Shown piece after piece: positions 53,505 to 63,790 of a stretch of 64,000 bases of DNA (position 1 is the first letter of the stretch; each line of letters begins with the position of its first letter). Source of the stretch: Triatoma infestans (lineage: Eukaryota; Arthropoda; Insecta; Hemiptera; Reduviidae); assembly GCA_011037195.1 (NCBI GenBank), contig JAAEAF010001549.1, positions 62,001 through 126,000 of the forward strand, written 5' to 3'. A model generated the notes under the pieces. It worked only from the letters and a program-made list of their open reading frames with translations. It was not told where the DNA came from and ran no database searches. Both the position numbers and the translations under genes were made by a program.

Positions 53505-53695
53505 CCCTGGAGCCTTCTCAGTGCGATGCCGGCCTCCGGACAGATCTCATTTCAGAGAATACTGCCCATCACCGGGAAATGAGCTGAAGAAACTCCTAGG
53601 TATAGAAAATCTAAGGGTAGCATTGCAGAGCTCGAACTTGGGACCTCCGTTTGGGCGTTCAGCGCGCTACTAATGAACTAATCCCCTCCTACCTT
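53505..53695 (-). mobile_element. tRNA-derived SINE, family SA
   Basis: On the minus strand GGGATTAGTTCATTAGTAGCG (A box region) and AGTTCGAGCTC (weak B box), then the SA body with CTCATTTCCCGGTGATGGGC and GGAGGCCGGCATCGCACTG. It includes the internal segment absent from the 18985 copy. Confidence 0.8.
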
Positions 53696-53879
53696 ACTGC
53701 AATTGATAAATTAAAAAATTTACAAATATTTCCTTCAAATTTCCTCCATGAAATTTTTAAAAACGTTGCCCTAACAAAAATATAATATGATCGGGTTATT
53801 GTTAGTTCTCTTCACATAGATCTTGTACTAGAATGTAATTACATTGTTGTGCAGAAGATGGCGCCAGTGTGAGTTGATA

Positions 53880-54112
53880 TGCGCACAAAAGTTGATATGC
53901 GAATTTTAAAGAAAATCGTTGGAACCGTTTTCGACAAAATCGCAAAAAACCTATTTAGTAATTTTGCATTTCCGAATTCTTCGTGTCAGATCCGGTGGTT
54001 GTACCAAAACAGAATATTATAAGTCTGAGATTCTTGTGATATTTCGCTTCTGAGACACTTTGTTCGCTTCTGAGACACTCCGCACACGCACACAAACACT
54101 TAGTCATATATA
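53880..54112 (-). repeat. MR repeat, subfamily B fragment
   Basis: The plus strand has GAAAATCGTTGGAACCGTTT, GACAAAATCGC, TTCTTCGTGTCAGATCCGG and ATTTCGCTTCTGAGACAC, the MR middle in inverse. Ends are lost. Confidence 0.6.
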
Positions 54113-54265
54113 TATCATCAGAGATATTTTCCGTGATAGCCTGGCTTCTTTTTTGTGGTCATCGACCGGTTTCGGGGCGTTCTCCCCTTTATCAGGATGT
54201 TTTTGTTAAACAGTGTAATAACTTAGACTTGCACTGAGCAAATCCAGTGTATCAACTGTATTGGA
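54113..54265 (-). repeat. HR repeat
   Basis: The core reads CATC, CTGATAA, a GGGG..CCCC hairpin, GAAA, CCGGTC, GATG. Only the G of the first box is lost. Confidence 0.75.
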
Positions 54266-54631
54266 ACCTAAATGGATAATACTAATTTTGAACTTCCTAG
54301 GCGACTTTTGGCGATCTGCCGCCCCAGTTGCTCTTATACCCTAAATACCTTGTTACTGAGGCTAGAAAAACCAAATTTTGGCTAATTTTCACGAAAATGT
54401 CCAAACAATTCAAAATTAGTCTTAAATTAACTTGTTGGTAGCTGAGCATTCAGATTTTTCTTGTTGGTGGTTGAGATGACGATAATTTTAGCATTATGCA
54501 TCCCTCGTCTTATTATGTCAGTAGAGCAGGTAATTATTTAGGCTTACCAAGATATCGCTCCTCGGATTAAACCAGTACACCCTTGTCCCCATGCCATCTG
54601 CCTTTCTGGTTCCGTCCGTGTACAATGGTAC

Positions 54632-54722
54632 ATCTTATCGGAGACATTTTCCGTGGTAGCCTGCTTCATTTTGTGGTCCGTGTGATAACATGGACTTGCA
54701 CAGAGCAAATTCAGTTTATACA
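54632..54722 (-). repeat. HR repeat with core deleted
   Basis: The plus strand jumps from TTCATTTTGTGGT to CCGTGTGATAACATGGACTT, a clean deletion of the whole hammerhead-like core between the two halves. Confidence 0.75.
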
Positions 54723-54821
54723 CTGACCTTTTTTAAAATAAATATTGGCTTTTATATTATAGATTTTTGATGTTAAATTGTAAAAATTGTTAAGATACTT
54801 AGCCACACTGGCTCCATAGTT

Positions 54822-55402
54822 GTTGTGGTGGTTGGTTCCGCAGAGCTGGAAAGCATCAGAGACATTTTCCGAAGTATCCTGCTTCATTTGTGGTCATCGA
54901 TTGGTTTCGGGCGTTCGCCCATCTTCAGAATGCGTTCGTCAGACGGTGTGATTACACGGACTTGCACAGAGCAAATTCAGTTTATACACTGAATGGTCTT
55001 TTTAATTGTATTTTATTTTTGTAAAAACAAGTACGTTTTTAAAGTAACTCTTTGACGAAAATTAATAAATATTTAGTCAAACCGGTATGATAATTTAGAG
55101 CATTATTTTTAAAATTTGATACGGTAATTCATGAATTGGAGGAGCTAAATACTAAAATACAATTAACAAAACAATTATTTGTAATTACAATTACAATTAC
55201 AAAAATAAAATACAATTAAAAAGACCAGTCACTGTATAAACTGAATTTGCTCTGTGCAAGTCTGTGTTATCACCCTGTCTGATAAACGCATCCTGAAGAT
55301 GGACGAACGCCCGAAACCGGTCGATGTCCACAAAATGAAGCAGGCTACCACGGAAAATGTCTCTGATGCTTTCCAGCTCTGCGAAACCAACCACCACAAG
55401 AA
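54822..55402. repeat. Inverted pair of HR repeats
   Basis: A minus-strand HR unit (54822-55003) faces a plus-strand unit (55228-55400). The symmetry extends into the spacer: GGTCTTTTTAATTGTATTTT at 54996 and its inverse near 55215, giving arms of about 205 bp around about 170 bp. The plus unit has CATC (55289-55292), CTGAAGA (55293-55299), GGACGAACGCCC, GAAA (55313-55316), CCGGTC and GATG (55323-55326). The core boxes are intact and stem II has one mismatch. Confidence 0.8.
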
Positions 55403-56014
55403 CACTTATACTCAGTTTTTCCGGAAGTATATTTTCATGCCCTACTGGGTTGTCCCTGACAGCTCAGTGGAGTAGAAGCGGCTTATTCGAATTGGCTGTT
55501 CACCTTCGAGAAGGGGAGGAACAATAAAAATCGGTTATCGGAAGAGCTGCTTCACAACATAACACATTTTATAAGGAGGTGGAACCTAGGAATATATTGA
55601 AATGATACGTCACCCATCTTCTAGGACACTTGTAAAAATATTAATTTTGACTCGGAAAATATCACAAAAAAAGTATTGGAACAAATTATATAATAATATT
55701 TTTATTTAAGAAATAATAACGGTACAATTATGAAAAACATAATATATAGGCAATGGCAAATGCCGTCTGCCACAGTTTACGGCATGAACTAACTAAAGAA
55801 AGAATAAGTAAAGAAGTAATAAATAAATAAAGAGTAAAAAATAAACAATATAAACTTTAAACTATAATTAGTCTACTACAATTAAACTATGCAAAATTTA
55901 AATTAAATTAGAACTCATCCAGAAGCGGCACCAAAAGACAAAAAAATAACTTTTGTTGAAAAAAAGAAAAAAATAAGGATAAAAATGAAATTACAATGAT
56001 CAAATATACTAAAA
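55403..56014. other. Unassigned AT-rich segment
   Basis: No assignable features. Confidence 0.3.
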
Positions 56015-56215
56015 TTATCGGGGCGGATGTTGGTGTAATGGTTATGAGCACGGACTTGTAAGTAGGAGAACCCCAGTTCGAGTCCAGCGTATGGCTGTTA
56101 AATTTAATATTTGTTTAAAAAATGTTAATAGTAAAGTAGGTGCTTCCGCCCCTGTCCACGACACCTAATTTGGTAGTTGGACGTTAATCCAGCCTGAAAA
56201 AATAGGCAATTTACT
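56015..56215 (+). mobile_element. tRNA-derived SINE, family SC
   Basis: Head: GGCGGATGTTGGTGTAATGG (A box TGGTGTAATGG) and the B box AGTTCGAGTCC (56076-56086). The body has GGTGCTTCCGCCCCTGTCC, ACGACACCTAATTTGGTAG, GGACGTTAATCCAGCCTG, ending in A-rich sequence. The order and spacing of the boxes support an internal pol III promoter. The cloverleaf does not fold well, so it is not a tRNA gene. Confidence 0.8.
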
Positions 56216-56367
56216 TTACTTTACTAAAGTTATCTACCTAGAGAACAAAAATTATATAGTCAGTAAAACGTTGGAGCGTTTACGATAAAAACAAGAAAAA
56301 ATAACTTATTCAGGGAACTCGCTCTTGCAATTAACTGATTGTTGAAATATTTTGTACATGTTACATG

Positions 56368-57094
56368 TCATCCACATCGCGAAATTCGTGTTATGGCTCT
56401 TATGAAAACGCTCACGACGCGTTGTGGCAATCACAGAAAGACCACATAGCAGAAATTTGTGTCGTGCTATCATGCTATACGACCACAACGCATTCCGGTA
56501 ATGAAGAAAAGCCATGACGCGTATGAACCATAATAGAACCATGTTTATCTGTTTTGCAGAAGTAACGGATTTTTGAACTTGTGCCATTTGCTCCAGCTTC
56601 AAACAACTTTTCAGTGTCACCAGTTTTTAAGACATCATATCGATACCGCTTTGAAGATAAGAGACTGGTTGTTTTTTTTTAAGAAGCTGAGACGTTTTGT
56701 TTCATTCACTAACATTTCATATTTTTCTGTACTCATGATAAAACTGCGATCAGTGCTTCTTTCCACAAAATCATGTAATTTATCATAAAACACTTCTTTT
56801 TTATTGTTCATGGTTAGCGCTGATATACGTTCACCCTCAGAAACAGACAAGAAAGGATTAAACAACTCTACTGATGTTTTAATGCAACGTTGTACTCAAG
56901 AACCTGTCGGTCGTGATATGGTTACACCAACTAGTGCTCAGAACGCGTCATGGTTTTTCTTCATTGGCACAATGCGTTGTGGTCATGTAGCATGATAGCA
57001 CGACACGAATATCGCTATGTGGCCTTTCTGTGATTGCCAGAACGCGTCGTGAGCGTTTTCATAAAAGCCATAACACGAATTTCGCGATGTGGAT
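56368..57094. mobile_element. Inverted-repeat element around a coding remnant
   Basis: Arms of about 155 bp (56368-56525, 56936-57094) are inverted copies and include repeated CpG-containing motifs: CACATCGCGAAATTCGTGTT, ACGCGTTGTG, CATGATAGCACGACAC. Such repeated subterminal motifs are typical of transposase-binding ends. The interior (56526-56935) carries the reading frame described in the next entry. I cannot name the superfamily. Confidence 0.65.
56540..56865 (-). pseudogene. KRBA2/Ginger-integrase-like N-terminal fragment
   Basis: The minus-strand frame 56865-56635 is open and reads EVFYDKLHDFVERS, then RSFIMSTEKYEMLVNETKRL. This is reminiscent of the segment that precedes the integrase core in KRAB-A-domain-containing-protein-2-like/Ginger-type proteins of arthropods (comparison from memory). 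A frameshift near 56680 or 56635 leads to a further stretch towards 56540. The catalytic integrase is absent. An alternative is an unrelated captured exon. Confidence 0.4.
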
Positions 57095-57224
57095 GTTTTA
57101 CAGTGCCCACAACGCGTTGTGAGCTGTTTTTTTCGCTCAATAAGCATTTTCGGTCTTTGAGCGTAACATACACACAAACACATATATACAAACAAACATG
57201 CATACCATTCACCATAACATTTTT

Positions 57225-57325
57225 TTCATACACAGGGGAGCTCAAAATATGTATATCCGGTGAAAACTCAATTTCGAAAATATGACACGATTGTAATACT
57301 TCCTTTTATTAGGAGTAAGAGAAAG
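57225..57325 (-). repeat. MR repeat, left-end fragment
   Basis: On the minus strand CTTTCTCTTACTCCTAATAA starts at about 57327, then the GAGTTTTCACCGGATATAC segment. It is truncated at the preceding inverted-repeat element. Confidence 0.7.
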
Positions 57326-57339
57326 TACAAATGGCAGCA

Positions 57340-57800
57340 CAATAGCTGATTGGTTAGAGGCATGGAGAGTATATATTATTGTCTACTGGGTTCGATTTCC
57401 AGGCATGGCTGTGATGGATGCAAGAAATTATATCTATTTTAATTTGAAATTTCAAAATTAGGAAGAAAAATACGAGCTTGTTGGCTAAAGGGTACACGCA
57501 GGCAGAAGAGTACAGTTACTGGAAAAGTTCATGAACCTTGATGGCATTGTTCTGATGTGTTCTCCTTGGTGTCTACAACAAAACTCTGTCCATTGAAGGA
57601 ATGTCTTCTAATTGTTCGTTCAATTCCTCCCCTGTGAGAAGAAGGTGGCAGAACAATGCCATCAAGGTTCATGAACTTTTCCAATAACTGTACTGTTCTA
57701 CCTTCGTGTACCATTTTGCCAACATGCTCGCATTTTTCTTCCTAATTTTGATATTTCAAATTAAAATAGATATAATTTCTTGCATCCATCACATGGCCTT
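57340..57800. mobile_element. SB element: tRNA-like head and inverted body
   Basis: Head: CACAATAGCTGATTGGTTAG (A box) and GGGTTCGATTTCC (B box, 57389-57401). The body (57407-57555: GTGATGGATGCAAGAAATT ... GGGTACACGCAGGCAG ... AACCTTGATGGCATTG) is followed by its own inverse at 57645-57800, forming a large hairpin. The inverse copy extends further and shows the reading frame shared with 38486-38695 (LLEKFMNLDGIVLPPS, then RRHSFNGQSF, VVDTKE on minus 57700-57529). Confidence 0.65.
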
Positions 57801-59150
57801 GGATTTTTTTATTTGATTTATTCATATGAGTAGTATACAATAAGGTATATTAGCTATTCGCCTCCGTCCATGACACCTAATGGGTAGGTGGACGTAAAGC
57901 CCACCTAAAAAATTATGCATTATTTGCTACCTTGCAATTTTTTTTATAAATTAAAAAAAATTGCAATTATCAATATATATCTAATCTACTGATCGATAAT
58001 TTATTTATATCTATTCAGTCTTCTTATCGTATAATGGACATTAAGCATGAAATAAAACTAGTTACTTTATAATCGATTTAGCTAGCAATATTTTCATGTA
58101 AAAGTAAATAAATAAATACTCATTGTACCATAAAACATAATAAAAACAACCCATGCAATAATAAAAATAAAAAAAATAAAAATAAAAAAGAGGAAAAAAT
58201 TATGTTTACAATGTTCAATGTCTGGTTATATTGTTTTATACAGAGGAAGTGGCTAGGGATGAGGATGTTGAAGGAGTGGAAGGGGGGGAGCTTGGAAAAT
58301 GGTGTTTTTGTTGAGTGGCCCGTGTGTAAGTCGTAGTTTGGACATGGGTTTTAGAGGTCATAATACATTTCGTGCGTGAGGCGTTACATTCATTTCGCCC
58401 CTCTCATTTTTTTTTTTTTTATGACCAAACATACGCCCTTGTGGGGAAGGAGATGTGGCATGAAGACGATAATGTTTTTTATGTGCGAAATATTCTTGTT
58501 TTATTGCATACAACTGTTTAGAAGATCTTAAGTGTGTGCTTAGTGCAATGGGATTGGGTAACTTTGAAAAAAATTTTGATCGTAAATATTGTCATGTACT
58601 TTGGGAAAATTTATAGCTAAGTTTGTTGTTTCACTGTTTCAGTGATTGCCACCAGGTATTAAGTTGGTTACACAGATCTTATTGGCTTCAGTTTTATTAT
58701 TTAAACTATACTAACTTGAATCATTGACCATTGACTGGTGATAACGCTCTTATCTTTTATTCGAAGAGTACAGGTTCCATTCCCTAGAGTGCTCTTTTCC
58801 CTTATTATTCCTATGTTTTTAAATATTGTGAGATTCTAAGCTATGAACTCTCTTATTAGTTTTCTAAAATATTAGTATTGTATTGTAAGGGGAGCGGGTG
58901 GAACTAGGGAGCAAGGCACAACACAAATTACTAGCAACAGGAAGAAAACTAAGCTTTGAATTGAAAGAATATAATAAAGAATAATATGGACTTTATTGTC
59001 GCGAAATCTACTTACAACTGGCAAAAAAAATACATCAATATTTATCGTTTATTTTATTTGTAAGAATTCAATAAAAATGTATTTAATATTCGTTGTCATG
59101 CAAATTTACTTGTAAAAGTCATCCCAATACCCCAAAAAATTTCACCAGTG
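57801..59150. other. Mostly unassigned; SC tail scrap and tRNA-like scrap
   Basis: Positions 57845-57905 (GCCTCCGTCCATGACACC, GTAGGTGGACGTAAAGCCC) match the SC body. Positions 58727-58795 (TTGACTGGTGATAACGCTC, then GGTTCCATTCCC) resemble A and B boxes but weakly. The rest is AT-rich and blank. Confidence 0.35.
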
Positions 59151-59154
59151 CAGG

Positions 59155-59372
59155 TACTTACCAACTAGAGGACCACTGTACCGCCAAGCACGCCGCGTTT
59201 TTTTCCTTGCTTTCATTCTCACGCTGCTCACACAGTCGAACTGAACACACCTGGCACACTTTTGGGTTGTCTCACACAAACACACACTCACACATACACA
59301 GACTCAGAGAACAAACGGTATACTGTCATCCCTTCCTCCATGTTTGGCCCTACACTTTTGGCCTGTGATGAG
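59155..59372 (-). promoter_or_regulatory. Possible 5' exon with strong splice donor
   Basis: On the minus strand, CTCTAGTTG/GTAAGTACC (59162/59161) is a near-ideal 5' splice site. Upstream of it (59162-59372) lies a GC-richer, repeat-free stretch with GGCGTGCTTGGCGG and CAAACATGGAGGAAGGG. This fits a non-coding or short-coding first exon of a host gene on the minus strand. A CACACACTCACAC run may have inflated its composition. No protein identity. Confidence 0.3.
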
Positions 59373-59569
59373 CATTGTTACAACATTTTAATGCAATATT
59401 TATTTATGTACAATTACGATAGAAACCAGACCAACTAACTACAAAAAAATATCCCTCTAATTCAACAATGTTTCAACACTTCACAACAGTGCTTCATTTT
59501 GTCATGTAAGAGAGCATAGATGTATGTGTGGAGTTAATGAATTCTAGCTGAATTTTAAAATATCTGTGA
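59373..59569. other. Unassigned AT-rich segment
   Basis: No assignable features. Confidence 0.3.
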
Positions 59570-61120
59570 ATGTGAAACATTCACACAACTTCCTTAAATA
59601 AAATGGTAAATTTACTTCAAACTTTAAATTTTGCCCATTTATTTAATTTACTTAAACGGTGTCTCCCTTCATTTGGGTTGCCGTCAGATCACTTCATATA
59701 TTTTGCTCGTTTAGCATAACATAAATATAGAAGTCGGGGGTAAGTACAAGTAGCAACCTACCACTCTAAGAAGTTAGGAAAGTGAAGAGAAGAGCGCCAA
59801 TTACATTGAAGCACGCCCTTACTGTAAAAAATTTAACACCACGAGTTCTATAAAACTGCGTAAAATAATTTTTTCCTAGAAATATCTTTCATGTTTCACC
59901 TTTTGACCCAAAAACCAACTAAGAAAAAGTCGCACTTTTGGAAAACAGATTTTCTTCAAATTTGGAATTCCTGCAGTGCTTCTAATATATTTAATATTGT
60001 TTAACAGAAACATTATTATTATTATTATTCAAGGAAGGGGAGGGCAAAATCCTACACTATCCAAAGCCTTCCTGGGCCCATATAGCTACCCCTAAAGAAT
60101 AACAACTACTGGGTCTGGAACAACAGTCCAGTCCCAGATTTTACCCATCTAAGTTTTACCACAGACAGAACAAATCGGAACAAAACCTTAAAAGGGCATA
60201 GCTTAAGATCCTCTACCGATATACTATTCCGGCCGAAGGTCCTAAACCTAATCTCCTCACAGCTCAAACAATCCGTCATCAGATGCATGGGTGTTTCCTC
60301 CTCCGTCTCACAAACTCTACAAAAGGGGTCAGGCATGAGTCCCATTGTATTAGAGATGTCTCCTTAAGCCACAATGCCCAATGACGAAGCCTGAGAGAGG
60401 TCCGTAAAAGACATCGGATCCCACTACTCAAAACTCCGTCCGGACCCCCAATGAGCATCTTAGACTGCCGACAACCCACTCCACTCATCCATAAGGATGA
60501 GTGCTGTGAGGTCATCCACGTCTGGAAGCCAGACAAACATGTGCCAGAAGACACACCAACAGCAGGCACTAGACCAATGAAAGGGAGAGAGGCGCCTAAT
60601 TTGGCAAACCTATCCCACCTCCTCATTCCCAAAGATTCCCATATGACCTGGAACCCAGACCAGAAGCACATCCTTCAAGGAAGAAAGATCTTCCAGTCTT
60701 TTAGAACACTCCAAACACCAATCTGGAAGTGAAGACACATGAGCTAACCACCTTCAACGCAGCCTGGCTGTCCGAGCAGATACAAACACCTTTTGAATTA
60801 GTGTTACGCACCCTCTCATCCAATAGTAGCAGAACCATACATTATATTGATGTGGCAATTTAGAGGAAAGCCAAGTTCCCTCAAAACCCCTAAACAATCA
60901 ATTTTCCAATGAAAATGTTTCAAATAAAAGTTATGGGTATATATGCATAGAAATAGTATATGAAGTTTAAAGAAAATCGTGGAGCCGAAAAAAAAATCAG
61001 GAAAACTGAAATGAACCACTCAGTAGAGTCGCACATTGGATTGATGATTTTTTCCCGAAATCTTCGTGTCTAATGCGGTATTTTGAGCTTTCAGCGATTT
61101 TTCATTTTTGAGATATTTTG
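59570..61120 (-). repeat. MR repeat split by LINE copy C
   Basis: The right terminus is at 59570-59600 (plus: GTGAATGTGAAACATTCACA, then CAACTTCC). A module boundary lies at 59940-60008 (GATTTTCTTCAAATTTGGAA). The copy resumes after the LINE at 60838 (GATGTGGCAATTTAGAGG) and continues to the middle segment AGCGATTTTTCATTTTTGAG near 61100. The sequence at 59690-59930 is foreign or strongly diverged. Confidence 0.6.
60010..60837 (-). pseudogene. LX-family LINE RNase H/C-terminus (copy C)
   Basis: On the minus strand it begins with LDERVRNTNSKGVCICSDSQ (catalytic TDS/SDS block, near 60800). It continues with FWSGFQVIWESLGMR in a shifted frame (the WVPGHMGIFGN block), RFAKLGASLPFIG, the linker SGFQTWMTSQHSSLWMS, RHWALWLKE (shifted TGH block), FCRVCETEEETPMHLMTDC and CPFKVLFRFVLSVVKLRWV. 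The tail ends (ATT)n at 60012-60029 on plus. ACATTAT occurs at both edges (60010-60016, 60839-60845) as a possible short target duplication. Two frameshifts. Confidence 0.88.
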
Positions 61121-61126
61121 TTCATG

Positions 61127-61157
<31 letters not shown>

Positions 61158-61160
61158 GTA

Positions 61161-61192
<32 letters not shown>

Positions 61193-61195
61193 CCA
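61127..61195. repeat. (CA)n and (TA)n microsatellites
   Basis: (CA)n at 61128-61145 followed by (TA)n blocks at 61146-61157 and 61171-61192, at the position where MR copies usually carry their GTATG-type microsatellite. Confidence 0.85.
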
Positions 61196-61213
61196 TTCGC
61201 TTAGAACATTTTT

Positions 61214-61335
61214 ACTTTCAATACTCCTAGTAAGAGGAAGTATTGTAATCGAGTCAAACTTTCGATATCGAGTTTCTACCGGAAATATCCGTATTGAGAT
61301 CCCCTGAGTCCAAAAAAGTGGTTTTTAGCAAATGG

Positions 61336-61366
<31 letters not shown>

Positions 61367-62255
61367 GAACAGCATAGCTCAAAAAGAAAAATCGTAGAAA
61401 GTTCAAACTTGATATTCTGGTTAGGTATCACCATGGGATCTGACAGTACGTTATCTGTCAAAATTCCACAACCGGAAGTACCACTTTACTAGTTGTTTTT
61501 TTTTACTTTTTTGCAATTTTCTCAAAAATGGCTCCAACGATTTTCTTCAAACTTGGTTCATCAACTACACATACAAAGTGCTACAACTTTTATTTGAAAC
61601 ATTTCTCTGGGAAAATTCATTTAATGGCACTTTTGGGGGAGGGGCGGGGTTAGGTTTTCATCTCAGAGCCTATCAGAGGTTGAGATAATAGTATTAATAT
61701 AGGTTGAGATAATTTCCTGTTATTTACTAAAAGTGCTATTTTAGTTTATTGGACAATTCGCTTATCAAAATAATGTTAATTAGAATTAAATATATTGTTG
61801 AAATTCCAAGTTTGATATAAATAGCATAACCGTATGTGCGTTTACTTTACCACTTTACTAAATGGTTTTTTCACTTTTTCGCGATTTTCTCAAAAATGGC
61901 TCCGCTGATTTTCTTGAAACTTCGTATATAAACTACGCATACAAAGATCTACAACTTTTATTTTAAACATTTCTCTAGGAACATTCATTTGAGGGCACTT
62001 TTAGGGAAGGGGTGGGTTATGTTTTTCTTTAAAGTGCTATCACAATACAATTCTATCATCCAAAAAAAATTAATTAGAAATAAATAGATGCCAAAATTCC
62101 AAGTTTCAAGAAAATTAGTAAACCGGAAGTGCGCTTTTACTCAACAGTTTTTTCTGTTTTCGTCGAATTTCATTAAATTTGGTACACAAACTATAAAATT
62201 TGTCAATTATAATTTTGAGAACTGGAGTAAGAGAAAGTTTTGTGAGTGTTTTTTC
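61214..62255 (+). repeat. MR repeat, full-length three-module copy
   Basis: The left terminus is CTTTCAATACTCCTAGTAAG, then a GTGTGTGTG microsatellite and CCGG cores at 61472, 61830 and 62123. The right terminus is GGAGTAAGAGAAAGTTTTGTG (the last bases are diverged). Between modules 1 and 2 it carries an extra segment of about 75 bp (61667-61735, AGAGCCTATCAGAGGTTGAG) that recurs at 63415-63505. Confidence 0.78.
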
Positions 62256-63689
62256 TTCTATATCATATGCAACCAACATTTATTTCAATTAATTGAAAAC
62301 TCAGTATCGCACAAATTTGACACGATCGCAATACTTCCTCTTACCAATGATCACCCAGAGTCCTTATTGTCCTATTTAAACATAAAACTCTTAATTTTAC
62401 ATCGGAAATTCTGTTAAACGTATTTTGGGGGAAACTTCATATCCGAACTTCTGATGTTACCTTAATGTAATCAATATTTAATGAAGTTCGTTTGGTGTGT
62501 TTATGGAGAGAGCCACAAAAAATAACTGATCAATAAAGTTGTACTTCCGGCCAATCAATTTTCTTCAAACTTCATTGCAATAAATATAGATGATAGAATA
62601 ATATTGCACGGTATTTAATCTAATTTCAAATTTGCCGCCAACAGCATATAATAGTTTTATTTTGGGGTAGGGTATTGTATTACCTTGATAATAATTTACC
62701 AATTTATTAGGCTGTGTCCTAAGAGTATGTAACCTATGCATTTTCTCCTCTCTCCGTCAGCCGCCCTTGTAAGCTCGAAAGAGTAAGTCGTTATGCAGCA
62801 CTTCCTTAAATAGGTCACAGTGTAACACCTACACAATTCATACCAATTCGATTGCTCTTAATTGAGAAAACCTAAGTTTGCCAATTCTTGACTTACCGGC
62901 TCACTTCTCTCCCCTAAGTTATTGTGGAATCACATAGTTGTTACTTCCGGTTGGTTAACTGCCGTGCAGCTTCTGGAAGCCTGTTTAATTATTATCTACA
63001 ATCATCACCCAAGCAGCAGTGTATGGATCAAGACTCAAGAGTTACAGGCACATAAGATTTATTTCCTTATTCCTAGTCCTCCTCTGCTCTTGTCCCCGAT
63101 ATGGGCTATGCATACAGGTCTTCCAACACTGGTAACCAGGATTCTATGTCTTAAGGTAAGCGCCATTCCTTTGGTTGTTGAAAGTGATAAATAATATTTG
63201 CTGCCCATTTTTTAAATATATTCATTTTTTGTCCATATAATTTTTAATATTTTAATTTCCCATTTTGCTCACCACTTATATTAGATTATATACAGTCCAC
63301 TCAATATTTTCACTCAATTTATATTTTAATTTTTGCTGCTTTCTATTAATCAGAACCCACCCTAAGTATCTCACCTCAATTCATGTTATTAATTATCTTT
63401 CCAGTATTTACTGTTCAGAGCCTATCAGGGGTTGAGATAATAGGTTGTAAAAAGAGCTCACTTTTATTCTTTTTTTATTTTTTGTTTAATTTCCGGTTAT
63501 TTACTAAACAATTATAATAAAGTGTATTATCATAAATATAATAGGAAAACTAATCCCATTTTGTTGTCTTCAAGATACATGAATAGGAGGAGAATGTACA
63601 CGTCGCAAAAATGATATTTTTTGAGGAAAAAAATATTGAAAAAAAAAATGACATGAAAAAGCAGACTTTTTTCCATGACAACCAGCTAC
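62256..63689. other. Diverged MR pieces; possible small exon at 63077-63155
   Basis: Positions 62288-62345 and 62520-62590 are MR-like (GACACGATCGCAATACTTCC; GTTGTACTTCCGGCC). Positions 62900-63160 are GC-richer, with a pyrimidine-tract/AG (63076 or 63117) and TTAAG/GTAAGC (63155/63156), so a 79- or 38-bp exon on plus is possible. Positions 63415-63505 duplicate the insert in the MR copy at 61667. Confidence 0.35.
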
Positions 63690-63790
63690 ATAGGTGGTGT
63701 GTAAATTGATTTTATCTTGTGCAAGTCTGTGATATCTCAGATTGTCAAGGCTTTCTGAAGATGGATGGTTGATGAGCACAATATGGAAGC
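63690..63790 (+). repeat. HR repeat, diverged
   Basis: TTATCTTGTGCAAGTCTG and TTTCTGAAGATGGATGG, then TTGATGAGCACAATATGGAAG, keep the family order, but the GAAA box and hairpin are lost. Confidence 0.55.

Noticed and set aside
58727..58795. tRNA gene or SINE head
   Set aside because: The B box is weak (GGTTCCATTCCC), there is no recognisable body, and there is no second copy.
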